Source of the DNA: JANYCD01 sp043738625
Lineage (GTDB): Bacteria > Pseudomonadota > Gammaproteobacteria > Burkholderiales > Rhodocyclaceae
Reading direction: 5' to 3'
DNA length: 64,000 nucleotides
Assembly (NCBI GenBank): GCA_043738625.1
Contig: JAYUFR010000221.1
Span: 1 to 64,000 of the forward strand
Positions 25,803 through 34,156 of the stretch are shown in pieces. A model generated the notes under the pieces. That model was not told the DNA's origin, ran no database searches, and saw nothing but the letters and a program-made list of their open reading frames with translations. Made by a program: the position numbers and the translations under genes. How positions within the stretch are numbered: position 1 is the stretch's first letter; every line of letters begins with the position of its first letter.

Positions 25803-27046
25803 GGAACATCCCATTCGAGATTCAGTCGCTCAAACGTTGCCACCACACCCGAATGCGCGACCATCTTAAACCCTTCTTGCAAACGGAATTTAGGGATGCG
25901 GGACAGCCATTCCTGCAAAGTCACGCCGATTTCCATGCGGGCAAGGTGCATCCCGGCACAAATATGCGCGCCTCCGCCAAAAGTGGAGTGGGACATCGCC
26001 TTCCGTGCAAAGTTGAGATCCATGGGATCTTTATTTTCGCGCTCATCGATGCCGTGCAGCGTCGACGGAATTAACACCATTTCGCCCTGCTTCATTTCTA
26101 TTCCATCGCGGATGATGTCTTTGGTAACCAGGCGAGCCTGAGCGACCAGAGGGAATCGCCGAATTAGCTCCTCAGCCCGTATTGGAATGCGTGCAGGATC
26201 GCTACGAAGTTCCTCAACATAGGCCGGATTGCGCGCAAGGAATTCCATGCAGAACGGTAGAAAGTTTACTACCGTATCTAAGCCCGCCAGTAGGACCAAC
26301 GTAATCATCGCCAGAATCTCGTATTCGCTTACGGGCTGACCATTCACCTGACTGTGGATAATCGTGCTGATCCAGTCTCCTGTTGGGTTTGCGCGGCGCT
26401 CCTGGACCGTGGGACCGATATAAGCAAAGAAGCCTTTATTGGCGGCTGCCATGGACGCGGCCATTTCATCCGGTGTGGTGCCATTGGGCCGCAGCATTTG
26501 GTCGGCAAATCCCATTAGCACCGCAGCATCCTGCAACGGCAGACCGGAAAATGCCAAGAAAACTTTGATGGGAAATATATGCGAATAGGCGGCGCAGAAT
26601 TCGACCTTGCCGTCTGCGGCAAATCCTTCAATAAGTTCGACCGCCACTGCGCGAATCGCACCTTCAATTTTCTTGATTTCGCGCAAACCCAACCCTTTGT
26701 TCAGCACTTGGCGATAAGGGGTGTGCTCGGGAGGATCCATGTTCATAGGAATCAATTTATGTTGCAGACCGGCTTCCTTAGGAACGATCATCACCCGCGC
26801 CGAAAAGTGTTCCGGGTCGTTCAAAAATTCGGCAATCGTCGCGCCGCGTGTTGCTATCCAGTGACCACCATTGTGAGGCGTCCACACCAGATCCGGAATA
26901 CCAGGTTTCTGAAGCCTCTTCCACGCTTCATGGTAGCCCTCCTCAATGCCAGCGGGATGGTGCACGTCGAAGTCGACGATCCGAGAGGCCGGAACGTGCG
27001 CGGGGATCGGTACGGTCGTGTTTGTTACCATCGCTTCATTGCTCAT
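25799..27046 (-). CDS. Cytochrome P450, CYP101 (P450cam)-like
   Basis: The 415-residue P450 has I-helix AGLDTVVNF with the Asp-Thr pair (257-258), ExxR at 293-296 and heme loop FGGGAHICAG (Cys363). Extended similarity to camphor 5-monooxygenase is visible, e.g. the LDTVVNFLPF.MEFLA and GIDERENKDPMD stretches. P450cam relatives hydroxylate unactivated carbons of compact alicyclic molecules (monoterpenes, norisoprenoids). GGAGG before the ATG at 27044-27046 fixes the start; a TTG four codons earlier is less likely. It is the last gene of a seven-gene minus-strand operon and follows a PDR-type reductase that could feed it electrons. Confidence 0.93.
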   Translation of the reverse strand: MSNEAMVTNTTVPIPAHVPASRIVDFDVHHPAGIEEGYHEAWKRLQKPGIPDLVWTPHNGGHWIATRGATIAEFLNDPEHFSARVMIVPKEAGLQHKLIPMNMDPPEHTPYRQVLNKGLGLREIKKIEGAIRAVAVELIEGFAADGKVEFCAAYSHIFPIKVFLAFSGLPLQDAAVLMGFADQMLRPNGTTPDEMAASMAAANKGFFAYIGPTVQERRANPTGDWISTIIHSQVNGQPVSEYEILAMITLVLLAGLDTVVNFLPFCMEFLARNPAYVEELRSDPARIPIRAEELIRRFPLVAQARLVTKDIIRDGIEMKQGEMVLIPSTLHGIDERENKDPMDLNFARKAMSHSTFGGGAHICAGMHLARMEIGVTLQEWLSRIPKFRLQEGFKMVAHSGVVATFERLNLEWDVP

Positions 27047-27083
27047 GACACCCTCCAAAATTATTAATGAATGTTTTTGCGCT

Positions 27084-28040
27084 TTATAAATCGAGCACTA
27101 GCCGGGAACTCAAGGAACGTGAAACACAGATCATCATGGATCGGCTCTCAGTACGCTCATCTTCGCTGAGCACTGAGTCCCGGTGATCGGGGCTACCTTC
27201 CATCACAGTCGTTTCGCAGCTACCGCAGGTACCCCCGCGGCAGCTGCACACAATCTCGATGCCGGCGGCTTGGACGACGTCAATGATCGACTGATCCGGC
27301 CTTACTGTTAAAGTTAATCCACTACGCTGAAGGTGCACTTCAAATTCCATGCTGTTCAAAGACGCCTCGAGCGGTTTGGCTGCAAATCTTTCGAGCCGTA
27401 GCGCGCCAGCCGGCCAAATAGCGCAGCAGATTTCCATAGCCGCCAGCAATGGCTCTGGCCCGCAACAATACACGAGAATATCCTCACGCGGCGGCCCTAA
27501 AAAAGCGGCAAGTTCGATTAGGCCCGTCTCGTCCTGAGGCCAAACGCAAACGCGATCGCCGTAACTAGCAAGCTCATCCAGGAAAGCCATAGAGTCCCTC
27601 GTGCGCCCGCCATACACCAACTTCCAGTCGGCCCGAGTGGCCTGCGCTGCGCGCAGCATCGGCAGAATCGGCGTGATACCGATGCCACCGGCAACAAAGA
27701 GGTATTGAGGAGACGGTGTCAAAATGAAATGGTTGCGCGGCCCCAAAGCACGTATCTTGGAACCGACGTTGAGTTTCTCGTGAATGTAGACGCTTCCGCC
27801 ACTCCCTGCGGGGTCTAAAAGAACGCCGACGCGCCATAGACTCCGATCCGCCGGATCACCGCACAGCGAATACTGGCGCACGAGCTGATCGCTAACCAGC
27901 AAATCGATGTGTGCTCCGGCCGTCCATTCTGGTAGCGCGCGGCCATTGACCTCCTGCAAATCAAATACGGCAACGCCTAAGGAAGCATCCTTACGCGCCA
28001 CTACCAGAAGGTCGATTGGCTCTTCACGCACGGCGGACAT
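27084..28040 (-). CDS. PDR/VanB-type flavin reductase with C-terminal [2Fe-2S] ferredoxin domain
   Basis: The 318-residue protein has a flavin-binding RQYSLCGDP (about 55-63), NAD-binding GGIGITPILPM (about 118-128), YCCGPEPLL near 190, and a plant-type ferredoxin domain after about 235 with CSCRGGTCGSC and a distal Cys in MMICVS. Phthalate dioxygenase reductase-type proteins move electrons from NADH to an oxygenase in one chain. P450cam enzymes normally use a separate reductase and ferredoxin, so pairing with the P450 downstream resembles an unfused CYP116B arrangement. It could also serve an oxygenase encoded elsewhere. It overlaps the FMO gene by 17 bases. Confidence 0.9.
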   Translation of the reverse strand: MSAVREEPIDLLVVARKDASLGVAVFDLQEVNGRALPEWTAGAHIDLLVSDQLVRQYSLCGDPADRSLWRVGVLLDPAGSGGSVYIHEKLNVGSKIRALGPRNHFILTPSPQYLFVAGGIGITPILPMLRAAQATRADWKLVYGGRTRDSMAFLDELASYGDRVCVWPQDETGLIELAAFLGPPREDILVYCCGPEPLLAAMEICCAIWPAGALRLERFAAKPLEASLNSMEFEVHLQRSGLTLTVRPDQSIIDVVQAAGIEIVCSCRGGTCGSCETTVMEGSPDHRDSVLSEDERTESRSMMICVSRSLSSRLVLDL

Positions 28041-29325
28041 GGTTACGCGAATATTCTTCTGTAAGCAGCCGCCGATAGCGACGTGGATCGAGTTCGAGTC
28101 CGTAGCGCGGCGAATCCGGGAATTGAATTTGCGACCATTCTCGTTCTCGAAGCATCGCCCTACGCATATCGGCCTCGGAGCGGCGCTTCACGGCCCCGGT
28201 CACCAACGCGGCGATGTATTCTGCTTGATCATCCATCATCCGAATATTGCTGCCTCCGGTCGCGTCAAAAAAACCTATGAAGTAAAGTCCGTCGAGGCTG
28301 GGATGCACAACACGATTATAAAGGTTGAGGTGGGTGCTGCCGCTTTCGATCGGTGAGGTGTCATCCTGTAAAAACGGCAGCGCCGTAGTGTATCCCGTGG
28401 CTGCGATGATGCAGTCGAAATCCTCAAGGGTCCCATCGGTGAAACGTACCTGTCTGCCAATAACGCTTACAATTCCCGGTTTGACCTTGATACGCCGCCA
28501 CGCGATATGCGAGATCAGCGTGGGATGGCTGATAGGATGGGTGCGGCTCTTCGGAGTGCGAAACCCCCACTGCTCCATCTTGCCGTGGAAGACTCGGGTT
28601 AGCATCGTGCGAATCCACACTCGAATCCGCCAGGGCATGAATGGCTGTTCGAGCTTCAGAAAAATACGTGAATTCGGCACGCCAAACATCATGCGGGGCA
28701 TAATCAACACCGGCGATCGTGCGGAAAGAACCGTTTGCTCGGTAATCGTGCAGATATCAGCGGCAATATCGACGCCGCTATTTCCAGGCCCGATTACCAA
28801 TACTCGTTTGTTCGCGTAGGGCGCGGGCACGCGGTAGGAATGCGCGTGAACATACTCGCCCTCGAAACCGTTGATCTGCGGTGGGTGACGCGGCGTGCTC
28901 TGGTGTCCGGTGGCAACCACCACTCCGTCAAAGAGCGAAGCTTCGCCGGAATCAAGCACCACGCGAAATACGCCAGCACGCGCTTCCACGTCCTTTACCC
29001 GGCATCTGAAGCGCACGCGGCGAGCCAGATCGAAATGCATTGCGTAGCGCTCCAAATAGCGGCTCATCTCGGCGTGATCGGGGTAAAGTGGCGCATCATC
29101 CGGAAACGGAAAATCGACAAAGGCGCTGACACGCGCTTCCGAATTGATGTGTAGCGACTTGTAGGCCGGGCTCATGCCGCTGTCGTTGTTGTAAACCCAA
29201 AGACCGCCGAGATGCGATCCGACTTCGAAAATCGTGACTTCGATGCCCTTTTGTGTGAGGTACTTTGCCGCGCAAAGCCCGCCGGCTCCCGCGCCAATGA
29301 TTGCAAAATGTCGAGTCCGCCTCAT
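28024..29325 (-). CDS. Class B flavin monooxygenase (FMO type)
   Basis: The 433-residue protein has GAGAGGLCAAK (11-21, FAD), GPGNSGVDIA (about 177-186, NADPH) and FEGEYVHAHSY, an FMO-type FxGxxxHxxx(Y/F) fingerprint with Tyr where BVMOs have Trp. ATGYTTALPFL is the conserved ATG motif. FMOs oxygenate soft nucleophiles, but bacterial members also perform Baeyer-Villiger reactions. It is distinct from the three cyclohexanone-monooxygenase-like proteins. It overlaps the esterase gene upstream by four bases and the reductase gene downstream by 17. Confidence 0.88.
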   Translation of the reverse strand: MRRTRHFAIIGAGAGGLCAAKYLTQKGIEVTIFEVGSHLGGLWVYNNDSGMSPAYKSLHINSEARVSAFVDFPFPDDAPLYPDHAEMSRYLERYAMHFDLARRVRFRCRVKDVEARAGVFRVVLDSGEASLFDGVVVATGHQSTPRHPPQINGFEGEYVHAHSYRVPAPYANKRVLVIGPGNSGVDIAADICTITEQTVLSARSPVLIMPRMMFGVPNSRIFLKLEQPFMPWRIRVWIRTMLTRVFHGKMEQWGFRTPKSRTHPISHPTLISHIAWRRIKVKPGIVSVIGRQVRFTDGTLEDFDCIIAATGYTTALPFLQDDTSPIESGSTHLNLYNRVVHPSLDGLYFIGFFDATGGSNIRMMDDQAEYIAALVTGAVKRRSEADMRRAMLREREWSQIQFPDSPRYGLELDPRRYRRLLTEEYSRNHVRRA

Positions 29326-30242
29326 AGCTTGCTCGTCAGCCAGTTACAGGCCGCTTCCAGTGCTTCATCGGAACGATCGATAACACCCACCCATGACATA
29401 AAGCCATGGTTCATGTCGCCATACCGGATCAAGGTAGTATCGACACCCATAGCCGCGATCTTGGCCGCGAAAAATTCGCCCTCATCCCGTAAGGGGTCGT
29501 ACTCTGCCGTCATCACGTAGGTCGCCGGCAAATTTCCGAAATGGATCGCACGCAGCGGAGAGACGTAAGGGCTGGCAGCCTCAGACTTATCGTTAAGATA
29601 ATGATCCCAGAAATATCTCATGGCGTCCGCGGTCAACCCGTAGCCGCTGCCACGCTCGCGATAAGAAGGCGGGCCTGGATCAGGATAGTCCGTGACGGGA
29701 TACATCAGGATCTGCGCTTTCGGCGGTAATCCACCCGTATCGCGAATGCGCATTGCGGTGACAATCGCCATCGTGCCACCGGCACTGTCGCCGGCGAGCA
29801 CATGACGCTGTGGATCTCCACCGAAACTTGCGGCCATCTTCGTGACCCAATGCGCGGCCGCAAAACAATCATCAATCCCAGCCGGATATTTGTTCTCCGG
29901 TGCCAGCGCGTAATCCACCGAGACGACAACCGCCTGGGCGCGCACGCAGATTTGCCGGCAGAGACCATCGTGCGTGTCGATACTGCAAATGACAAAGCCG
30001 CTGCCGTGAAAAAACGTCACCACTGGACGCCCGCATTCCATGTCCGGACGGTATATTCGAATCCTGATCTCGCCACGGGGCCCCGGAATCATTCGGTCCT
30101 CGACCTTGGCAACCGACGGCCGCGGCACCGAGGCGTAACGCGCAAGATCGGTGGCGCGGATCTGGGTTGGCGTAAAGGACTGCAGCGGCGGCCACGCCGA
30201 GCTCTTATCGAGCATGCCTTGAATGATTGGGTGCAGCGGCAT
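29322..30242 (-). CDS. Alpha/beta hydrolase, hormone-sensitive lipase (HSL) family
   Basis: The 306-residue esterase has the HSL oxyanion motif as HGSG (79-82, one Gly replaced by Ser in HGGG), nucleophile GDSAGG (Ser153), acid in EYDPLRDEG and the DMNHGF histidine. Located directly after a BVMO in the operon, it is a natural candidate for lactone or ester hydrolysis. The stretch FVICSIDTHDGLCRQI is nearly shared with the esterase at 37.7 kb, showing close paralogy. Its end overlaps the FMO start (ATGA) and its start lies six bases after the BVMO stop. Confidence 0.9.
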   Translation of the reverse strand: MPLHPIIQGMLDKSSAWPPLQSFTPTQIRATDLARYASVPRPSVAKVEDRMIPGPRGEIRIRIYRPDMECGRPVVTFFHGSGFVICSIDTHDGLCRQICVRAQAVVVSVDYALAPENKYPAGIDDCFAAAHWVTKMAASFGGDPQRHVLAGDSAGGTMAIVTAMRIRDTGGLPPKAQILMYPVTDYPDPGPPSYRERGSGYGLTADAMRYFWDHYLNDKSEAASPYVSPLRAIHFGNLPATYVMTAEYDPLRDEGEFFAAKIAAMGVDTTLIRYGDMNHGFMSWVGVIDRSDEALEAACNWLTSKL

Positions 30243-30248
30243 ATCTTT

Positions 30249-31928
30249 TTACCCTCCCGTCATAGCCGGCGAGCGGCCGGCAGATCCGGCAATCTCAAAC
30301 CCAGAATACCCAGCCGCAGCAACTTCATCACAGATTTTGCGGTAGCGGCCAATGCCGCCGACAAAGGGTAGAAAGACTCGGGGCTTGCCCGGAATGTTGG
30401 CACCAATGTACCAAGAGTTTGCTCTTGGAAAAAGCGTGAGATCCGCCTCGTCGTTGACATACTGGACCCAATCGTCTTCAGACATTTTGACGGGCTCGAT
30501 AGTGGCAGCATCCTTCGCGCGCAGATGCAAAATGCAATTCGCAATCCAATCGACGTGTTGCTCGATGCCAATCACCATGTTGACGAGAACAGATGGGCTG
30601 CCAGGACCTGTGATGATAAAGAAATTCGGAAAACCTGCACTCATCAGCCCGAGATAATTTCGGGGTCCGGCGGACCATTTGTCCTTAAGCTTGGCTCCGC
30701 CTCGACCCTGTATATCGATGCGGGTGAGCGCACCCGTTAATGCGTCGTAACCGGTCGCACAAACGATCGCGTCGCAGTTGAAGGACTCGGTCGTGGTGCG
30801 AATCTCATGGCCCGCGACCTGCACGATCGGAGTGTCGCGCAAATCGACCAGAGTGACATTCGCACGGTTGTAAGTTTCATAATAGTCGGATCCTACACAA
30901 ATTCGCTTCGCGCCAAGCGGATGGTCCTTGGGACAGAGTCGCGTCGCAACCAGCGGGTCGGCAACAATCTCGTGGATCCGCGCGCGAACAAAATCGGCCG
31001 CCGTGTCGTTTGCCGCCAGATCGAGATAGATATCCTTAAACGCATGGGTAAAATTAACACCGCCATCCCGCCAGCGCCGCCGAAATTCCGCTTCACGCTC
31101 TTGCGCGGATACCTCCATAGCTTTCTTATCACTAAACTCGTAAAAGGTACCGATATATTTGGCGCGCTCGCGTAATTCTGGGTAATTTTTCTTCCAAGCG
31201 GCAATTGTATTTTCATCAAGCGAGCAGTTGCGCGCTGGGACGACGAAATTAGGCGTGCGCTGGAAGACGACAACGTGCTGCGCCTGTTCGGCAATCAGCG
31301 GGATGGACTGTACGCCGGACGACCCGGTGCCGACCACCGCCACTTTTTTTTGTGCGAAATCCACGCCCGCATGCGGCCATTCACCGGTGTGATAGATTTC
31401 TCCCGCGAAACTCTCAATCCCAGGAAAGTCCGGCAGGCGACTTACCGAAAGCGAGCCGCTCGCCATGATGCAATGGCGAGCGAGAACGCGCTCGCCGCGA
31501 TCGGTATGCACCTCCCAAAGTTGCACTGTCTCGTCGAAGATTGCCGAAACCACGCGCGTACTAAAAGAAATATTCCGCCGCAGCTCGAAGCGATCGGCAA
31601 CATGCTGTAGGTAGGATAAGATTTCCGGCTGCGTCGCGAATCGCTCGCTCCAATGCCACTCCTGCTGTAACAGATTCGAGAATGAGTATGAGTATTCCAT
31701 GCTCACCACATCGCACCGCGCCCCCGGATAACGATTCCAATACCAGACGCCACCCACGTCGTCCGCCGCCTCGTAAACATGCGCCTCCACACCTATTTCG
31801 CGCAGTCGGAACAGCATATAAAGGCCGGCAAATCCGGCACCGACGATCACCGCCTCTACTCGCCGGGGAGAACCTTTAGAATCTGAGTAGTTCATTGAAT
31901 GCACGTTGCCTCTCGCCTCCTCACTCAT
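30249..31928 (-). CDS. Type I Baeyer-Villiger monooxygenase (cyclohexanone monooxygenase-like), copy 2
   Basis: The 559-residue protein contains GAGFAG, the BVMO fingerprint FAGEIYHTGEWP, GTGSSG and GYDALTGALTRIDI. Many blocks (GARCDV, ANDTAADFVR, FFIITGPGSPSVL, NIPGKPRVFLP) agree with the copies at 18.7 and 46.7 kb, and it looks closest to the 18.7 kb copy. It has an N-terminal extension of about 23 residues and a 15-residue tail the others lack. The ATG overlaps the end of the CoA-transferase gene (ATGA). With the SDR, esterase and FMO of the same operon it could turn a cyclic alcohol into a hydroxy acid. Confidence 0.92.
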   Translation of the reverse strand: MSEEARGNVHSMNYSDSKGSPRRVEAVIVGAGFAGLYMLFRLREIGVEAHVYEAADDVGGVWYWNRYPGARCDVVSMEYSYSFSNLLQQEWHWSERFATQPEILSYLQHVADRFELRRNISFSTRVVSAIFDETVQLWEVHTDRGERVLARHCIMASGSLSVSRLPDFPGIESFAGEIYHTGEWPHAGVDFAQKKVAVVGTGSSGVQSIPLIAEQAQHVVVFQRTPNFVVPARNCSLDENTIAAWKKNYPELRERAKYIGTFYEFSDKKAMEVSAQEREAEFRRRWRDGGVNFTHAFKDIYLDLAANDTAADFVRARIHEIVADPLVATRLCPKDHPLGAKRICVGSDYYETYNRANVTLVDLRDTPIVQVAGHEIRTTTESFNCDAIVCATGYDALTGALTRIDIQGRGGAKLKDKWSAGPRNYLGLMSAGFPNFFIITGPGSPSVLVNMVIGIEQHVDWIANCILHLRAKDAATIEPVKMSEDDWVQYVNDEADLTLFPRANSWYIGANIPGKPRVFLPFVGGIGRYRKICDEVAAAGYSGFEIAGSAGRSPAMTGG

Positions 31929-33031
31929 GGTACTGGAGGCGGTTCGCTTGAATTTAGGTCCGCCATTGGCACGCGAAAACGCGCTGCCTGTCCATCGAAC
32001 ATCGCCGGGAACAGCGCTTGAAAATCGCCATTATGGGGGCGCACGAGTCCGCGCCGCTTGACCTGAGTCGATGTCAAGGCCTCGCCTAAATCGAGCACCG
32101 GCGATAGACAGCAATCAACGCTGTGGAACCGCTCCATTACGCGATCAAACGCCATACTGCCAAAGAATGCGGCAAGTTCTGCGATCAGTAAGGTCTGCGG
32201 GAGGGGATCGTTTTGCCTTGCGACCCAGCGATGTTCACCTGCGGCGCTGCAAAAGTTGCGCCAAAATTTCGGCTCGATTGATCCGAGCATGATATGCCGA
32301 CCATCGGCGGTTGCGTAAACCTGGTAATAGGCTGCGCCACCATTGAGATATCCGGATTGCCGTTTTGGAATAGTGCCGTTGGACGCCCACTCGGCGATTT
32401 GCAGCAACTGTAAAGGCATCAATGCATCGGCTAAACCGAGATCGATGTGAACTCCGCGCTCTGAAGTATTTCGGCCATGTAACGCCCCTAAGATTGCGAC
32501 GGTCGCGAATAAAGCGCCGGTCATATCCGCAATTGGCGGATCGAAGAAGGTCGGCGCATCGCTGCCGTTGCGATCCATTATTCCGCTGGTTGCGAGATAA
32601 TTACCATCATGCGCGGCGGCTGTCGCCAAAGGCCCATTCGTGCCGTAACCGCTCATCGAACAATAAATCAGCTTAAGGTTTCGCGCGTGTAAGGTCTCAT
32701 AGTCGAACCCCAGGCGCTGCATTACACCGGGACGGAATCCTTCAATCAGTATGTCGGCGGTGTCGACATACTCAAGCAGCGTTTGTCTTCCTAAATCAGT
32801 CTTCAGATCCAGCCGCAGTATGGTTTTTTGAGCATTTAATGCACCGTAGAAGACCGGCTGTCCCGCACCATTGCGGGGTCCAAGCGTGCGCATTGCATCG
32901 CCACCTGGCGGCTCGATCTTGAGCACTTCTGCGCCCATATCAGCCAGCAACAGGCTGGCAAAAGGGCCCGGGATGTACTGCGATAAATCGAGCACTTTCA
33001 CACCGGCCAAGAAGGTTTGAAGCCTAGTCAT
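31925..33031 (-). CDS. CaiB/BaiF-type (family III) CoA-transferase
   Basis: The 368-residue protein opens LAGVKVLDLSQYIPGPFASLLLADMGAEVLKIEPP in register with family III CoA-transferases, then carries DLKTDLGR, IEGFRPGVMQRLGFDY and YCSMSGYGTNGP. The catalytic Asp probably lies in AAHDGNYLATSG. Family members move CoA between carboxylates without a covalent anhydride on a separate subunit. It would charge an acid produced by the BVMO/esterase steps without ATP. An in-frame ATG at 33061 would overlap the SDR stop; the ATG at 33031 lies 10 bases beyond it and I prefer it. Confidence 0.88.
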   Translation of the reverse strand: MTRLQTFLAGVKVLDLSQYIPGPFASLLLADMGAEVLKIEPPGGDAMRTLGPRNGAGQPVFYGALNAQKTILRLDLKTDLGRQTLLEYVDTADILIEGFRPGVMQRLGFDYETLHARNLKLIYCSMSGYGTNGPLATAAAHDGNYLATSGIMDRNGSDAPTFFDPPIADMTGALFATVAILGALHGRNTSERGVHIDLGLADALMPLQLLQIAEWASNGTIPKRQSGYLNGGAAYYQVYATADGRHIMLGSIEPKFWRNFCSAAGEHRWVARQNDPLPQTLLIAELAAFFGSMAFDRVMERFHSVDCCLSPVLDLGEALTSTQVKRRGLVRPHNGDFQALFPAMFDGQAARFRVPMADLNSSEPPPVP

Positions 33032-33041
33032 TGCGGTTGCA

Positions 33042-33782
33042 CTAGGTACACCATCCGCCATCAACGATATGGCACTGCCCGGTTGTAAAAGCCGATTCAT
33101 CGCTCGCCAAATATAGCGCAAGCTCGGCGATCTCCGCTGCCTTGCCGAGCCGCCCCATCGGCTGTCGGGCAATCCAAGCCGCACGGGCATTCTCATAATT
33201 TCCGGTTGCGTGCATACGCTCAACGAGCGACGGTGTCTCTACCGTTCCCGGACAAATCGCATTACAGCGAATGCCCTTCGCGACGAAATCAGTAGCGATG
33301 GCCTTGGTCAGTCCGATCACAGCGCCCTTGGTGGTGCCATAGGCGAAGCGGTTGGGAACGCCGCGTAGCGAACTTGCGACTGAGGACATCGTGATGATTG
33401 AACCGCGTCCTCGTTCGAGCATGCGCGGAAGCAGCGCGCGGATCATTCGGTACATGGCGGTAACGTTTAAATCGAACGAGCGACACCAGTCCAATTCCTG
33501 ACATTCAAGGATATTTCCGCTTGCCACGTAGCCGGCGCAAAGAAACAGGACGTCGACATTCCCTGCATCACGAGCGAACGCCGCGATCGCTCCAGCATTG
33601 GTCAGGTCGAGCACGCGCGTCTCGCAGCCACAGCTTTCCTGTAGCTCGGCCAGTGCCTGCGCATCGATATCGAGCGCCACTACTCGGGCACCCTCCGCCG
33701 TGAAGCGCTCGACGCTGGCCCGACCGATTCCCTGCGCGCCGGCCGTGACAATCGCGCGCATACCCGCGAGGCGACTAGTCAT
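33042..33782 (-). CDS. Short-chain dehydrogenase/reductase (DHRS6/BDH2-like)
   Basis: The 246-residue SDR has TAGAQGIGRA, Asp in ALDIDAQ (NAD preference), LFLCAGYV in place of NNAG, SSVASS, YGTTK and NAICPGTVETPS. Missing the beta-alpha-beta linker before ALDID and having the CAG motif resembles the DHRS6 branch. It is the first gene of the seven-gene minus operon, so it probably supplies the ketone for the BVMO two genes on. The region upstream contains the shared palindrome at 33884, which could control it. Confidence 0.87.
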   Translation of the reverse strand: MTSRLAGMRAIVTAGAQGIGRASVERFTAEGARVVALDIDAQALAELQESCGCETRVLDLTNAGAIAAFARDAGNVDVLFLCAGYVASGNILECQELDWCRSFDLNVTAMYRMIRALLPRMLERGRGSIITMSSVASSLRGVPNRFAYGTTKGAVIGLTKAIATDFVAKGIRCNAICPGTVETPSLVERMHATGNYENARAAWIARQPMGRLGKAAEIAELALYLASDESAFTTGQCHIVDGGWCT

Positions 33783-33883
33783 CGCTTCGCACCGCTGCGC
33801 TGCGGCAAACGGGTCGGGTGCATCGAATCATACCTTTTGCTTTTCAACCTGAACTCCGGGCGGTCAACAACCAGAGGCTATTT

Positions 33884-33925
33884 TTAACATACCTGTTGAC
33901 ACGAGCTCAGTAAATTTTCTACACT
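33884..33925 (+). promoter_or_regulatory. Operator-promoter between the SDR and PQQ operons
   Basis: TTAACA-TACC-TGTTGA (33884-33899) matches the shared palindrome at 11 of 12 half-site bases. TTGACA (33896-33901), 18 bases, then TACACT (33920-33925) forms a plus-strand promoter identical in layout to the TonB promoter at 17.0 kb. A lone TCAACA at 33864 has no partner half. No clear minus-strand -10 is visible for the SDR operon. Confidence 0.65.
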
Positions 33926-34156
33926 CATCCAGTAAAGTGATAGACGTAGTACCGGACCTTCGTAAAACAAGTCTAGTTAGAATACGCTGGGCAAGGATCA
34001 ATTACATCGGTAGCTCCCCGGTTGTGTCCGGAGGTCGACTGGTGGTTGCAATGAGCATCATCATCCGGGCGTATTGTTTCTGATATTGTTTATAAAGTGA
34101 CTTAAGGCGTCTGTAAGTTTGGGTTCGATTCAGCTCAACGACTTGGACAAGGTGTT
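33926..34156 (+). other. Long leader before the PQQ dehydrogenase gene
   Basis: About 230 bases separate the predicted -10 box from the PQQ dehydrogenase ATG. I see no gene, no terminator-like hairpin and no known riboswitch. A closer promoter is possible, but no good -35/-10 pair stands out in the AT-rich segment 34073-34105. Confidence 0.35.

Noticed and set aside
33864..33869. Lone TCAACA near the 33.9 kb operator
   Set aside because: No TGTTGA at the four-base spacing; treated as chance or a weak accessory half-site.
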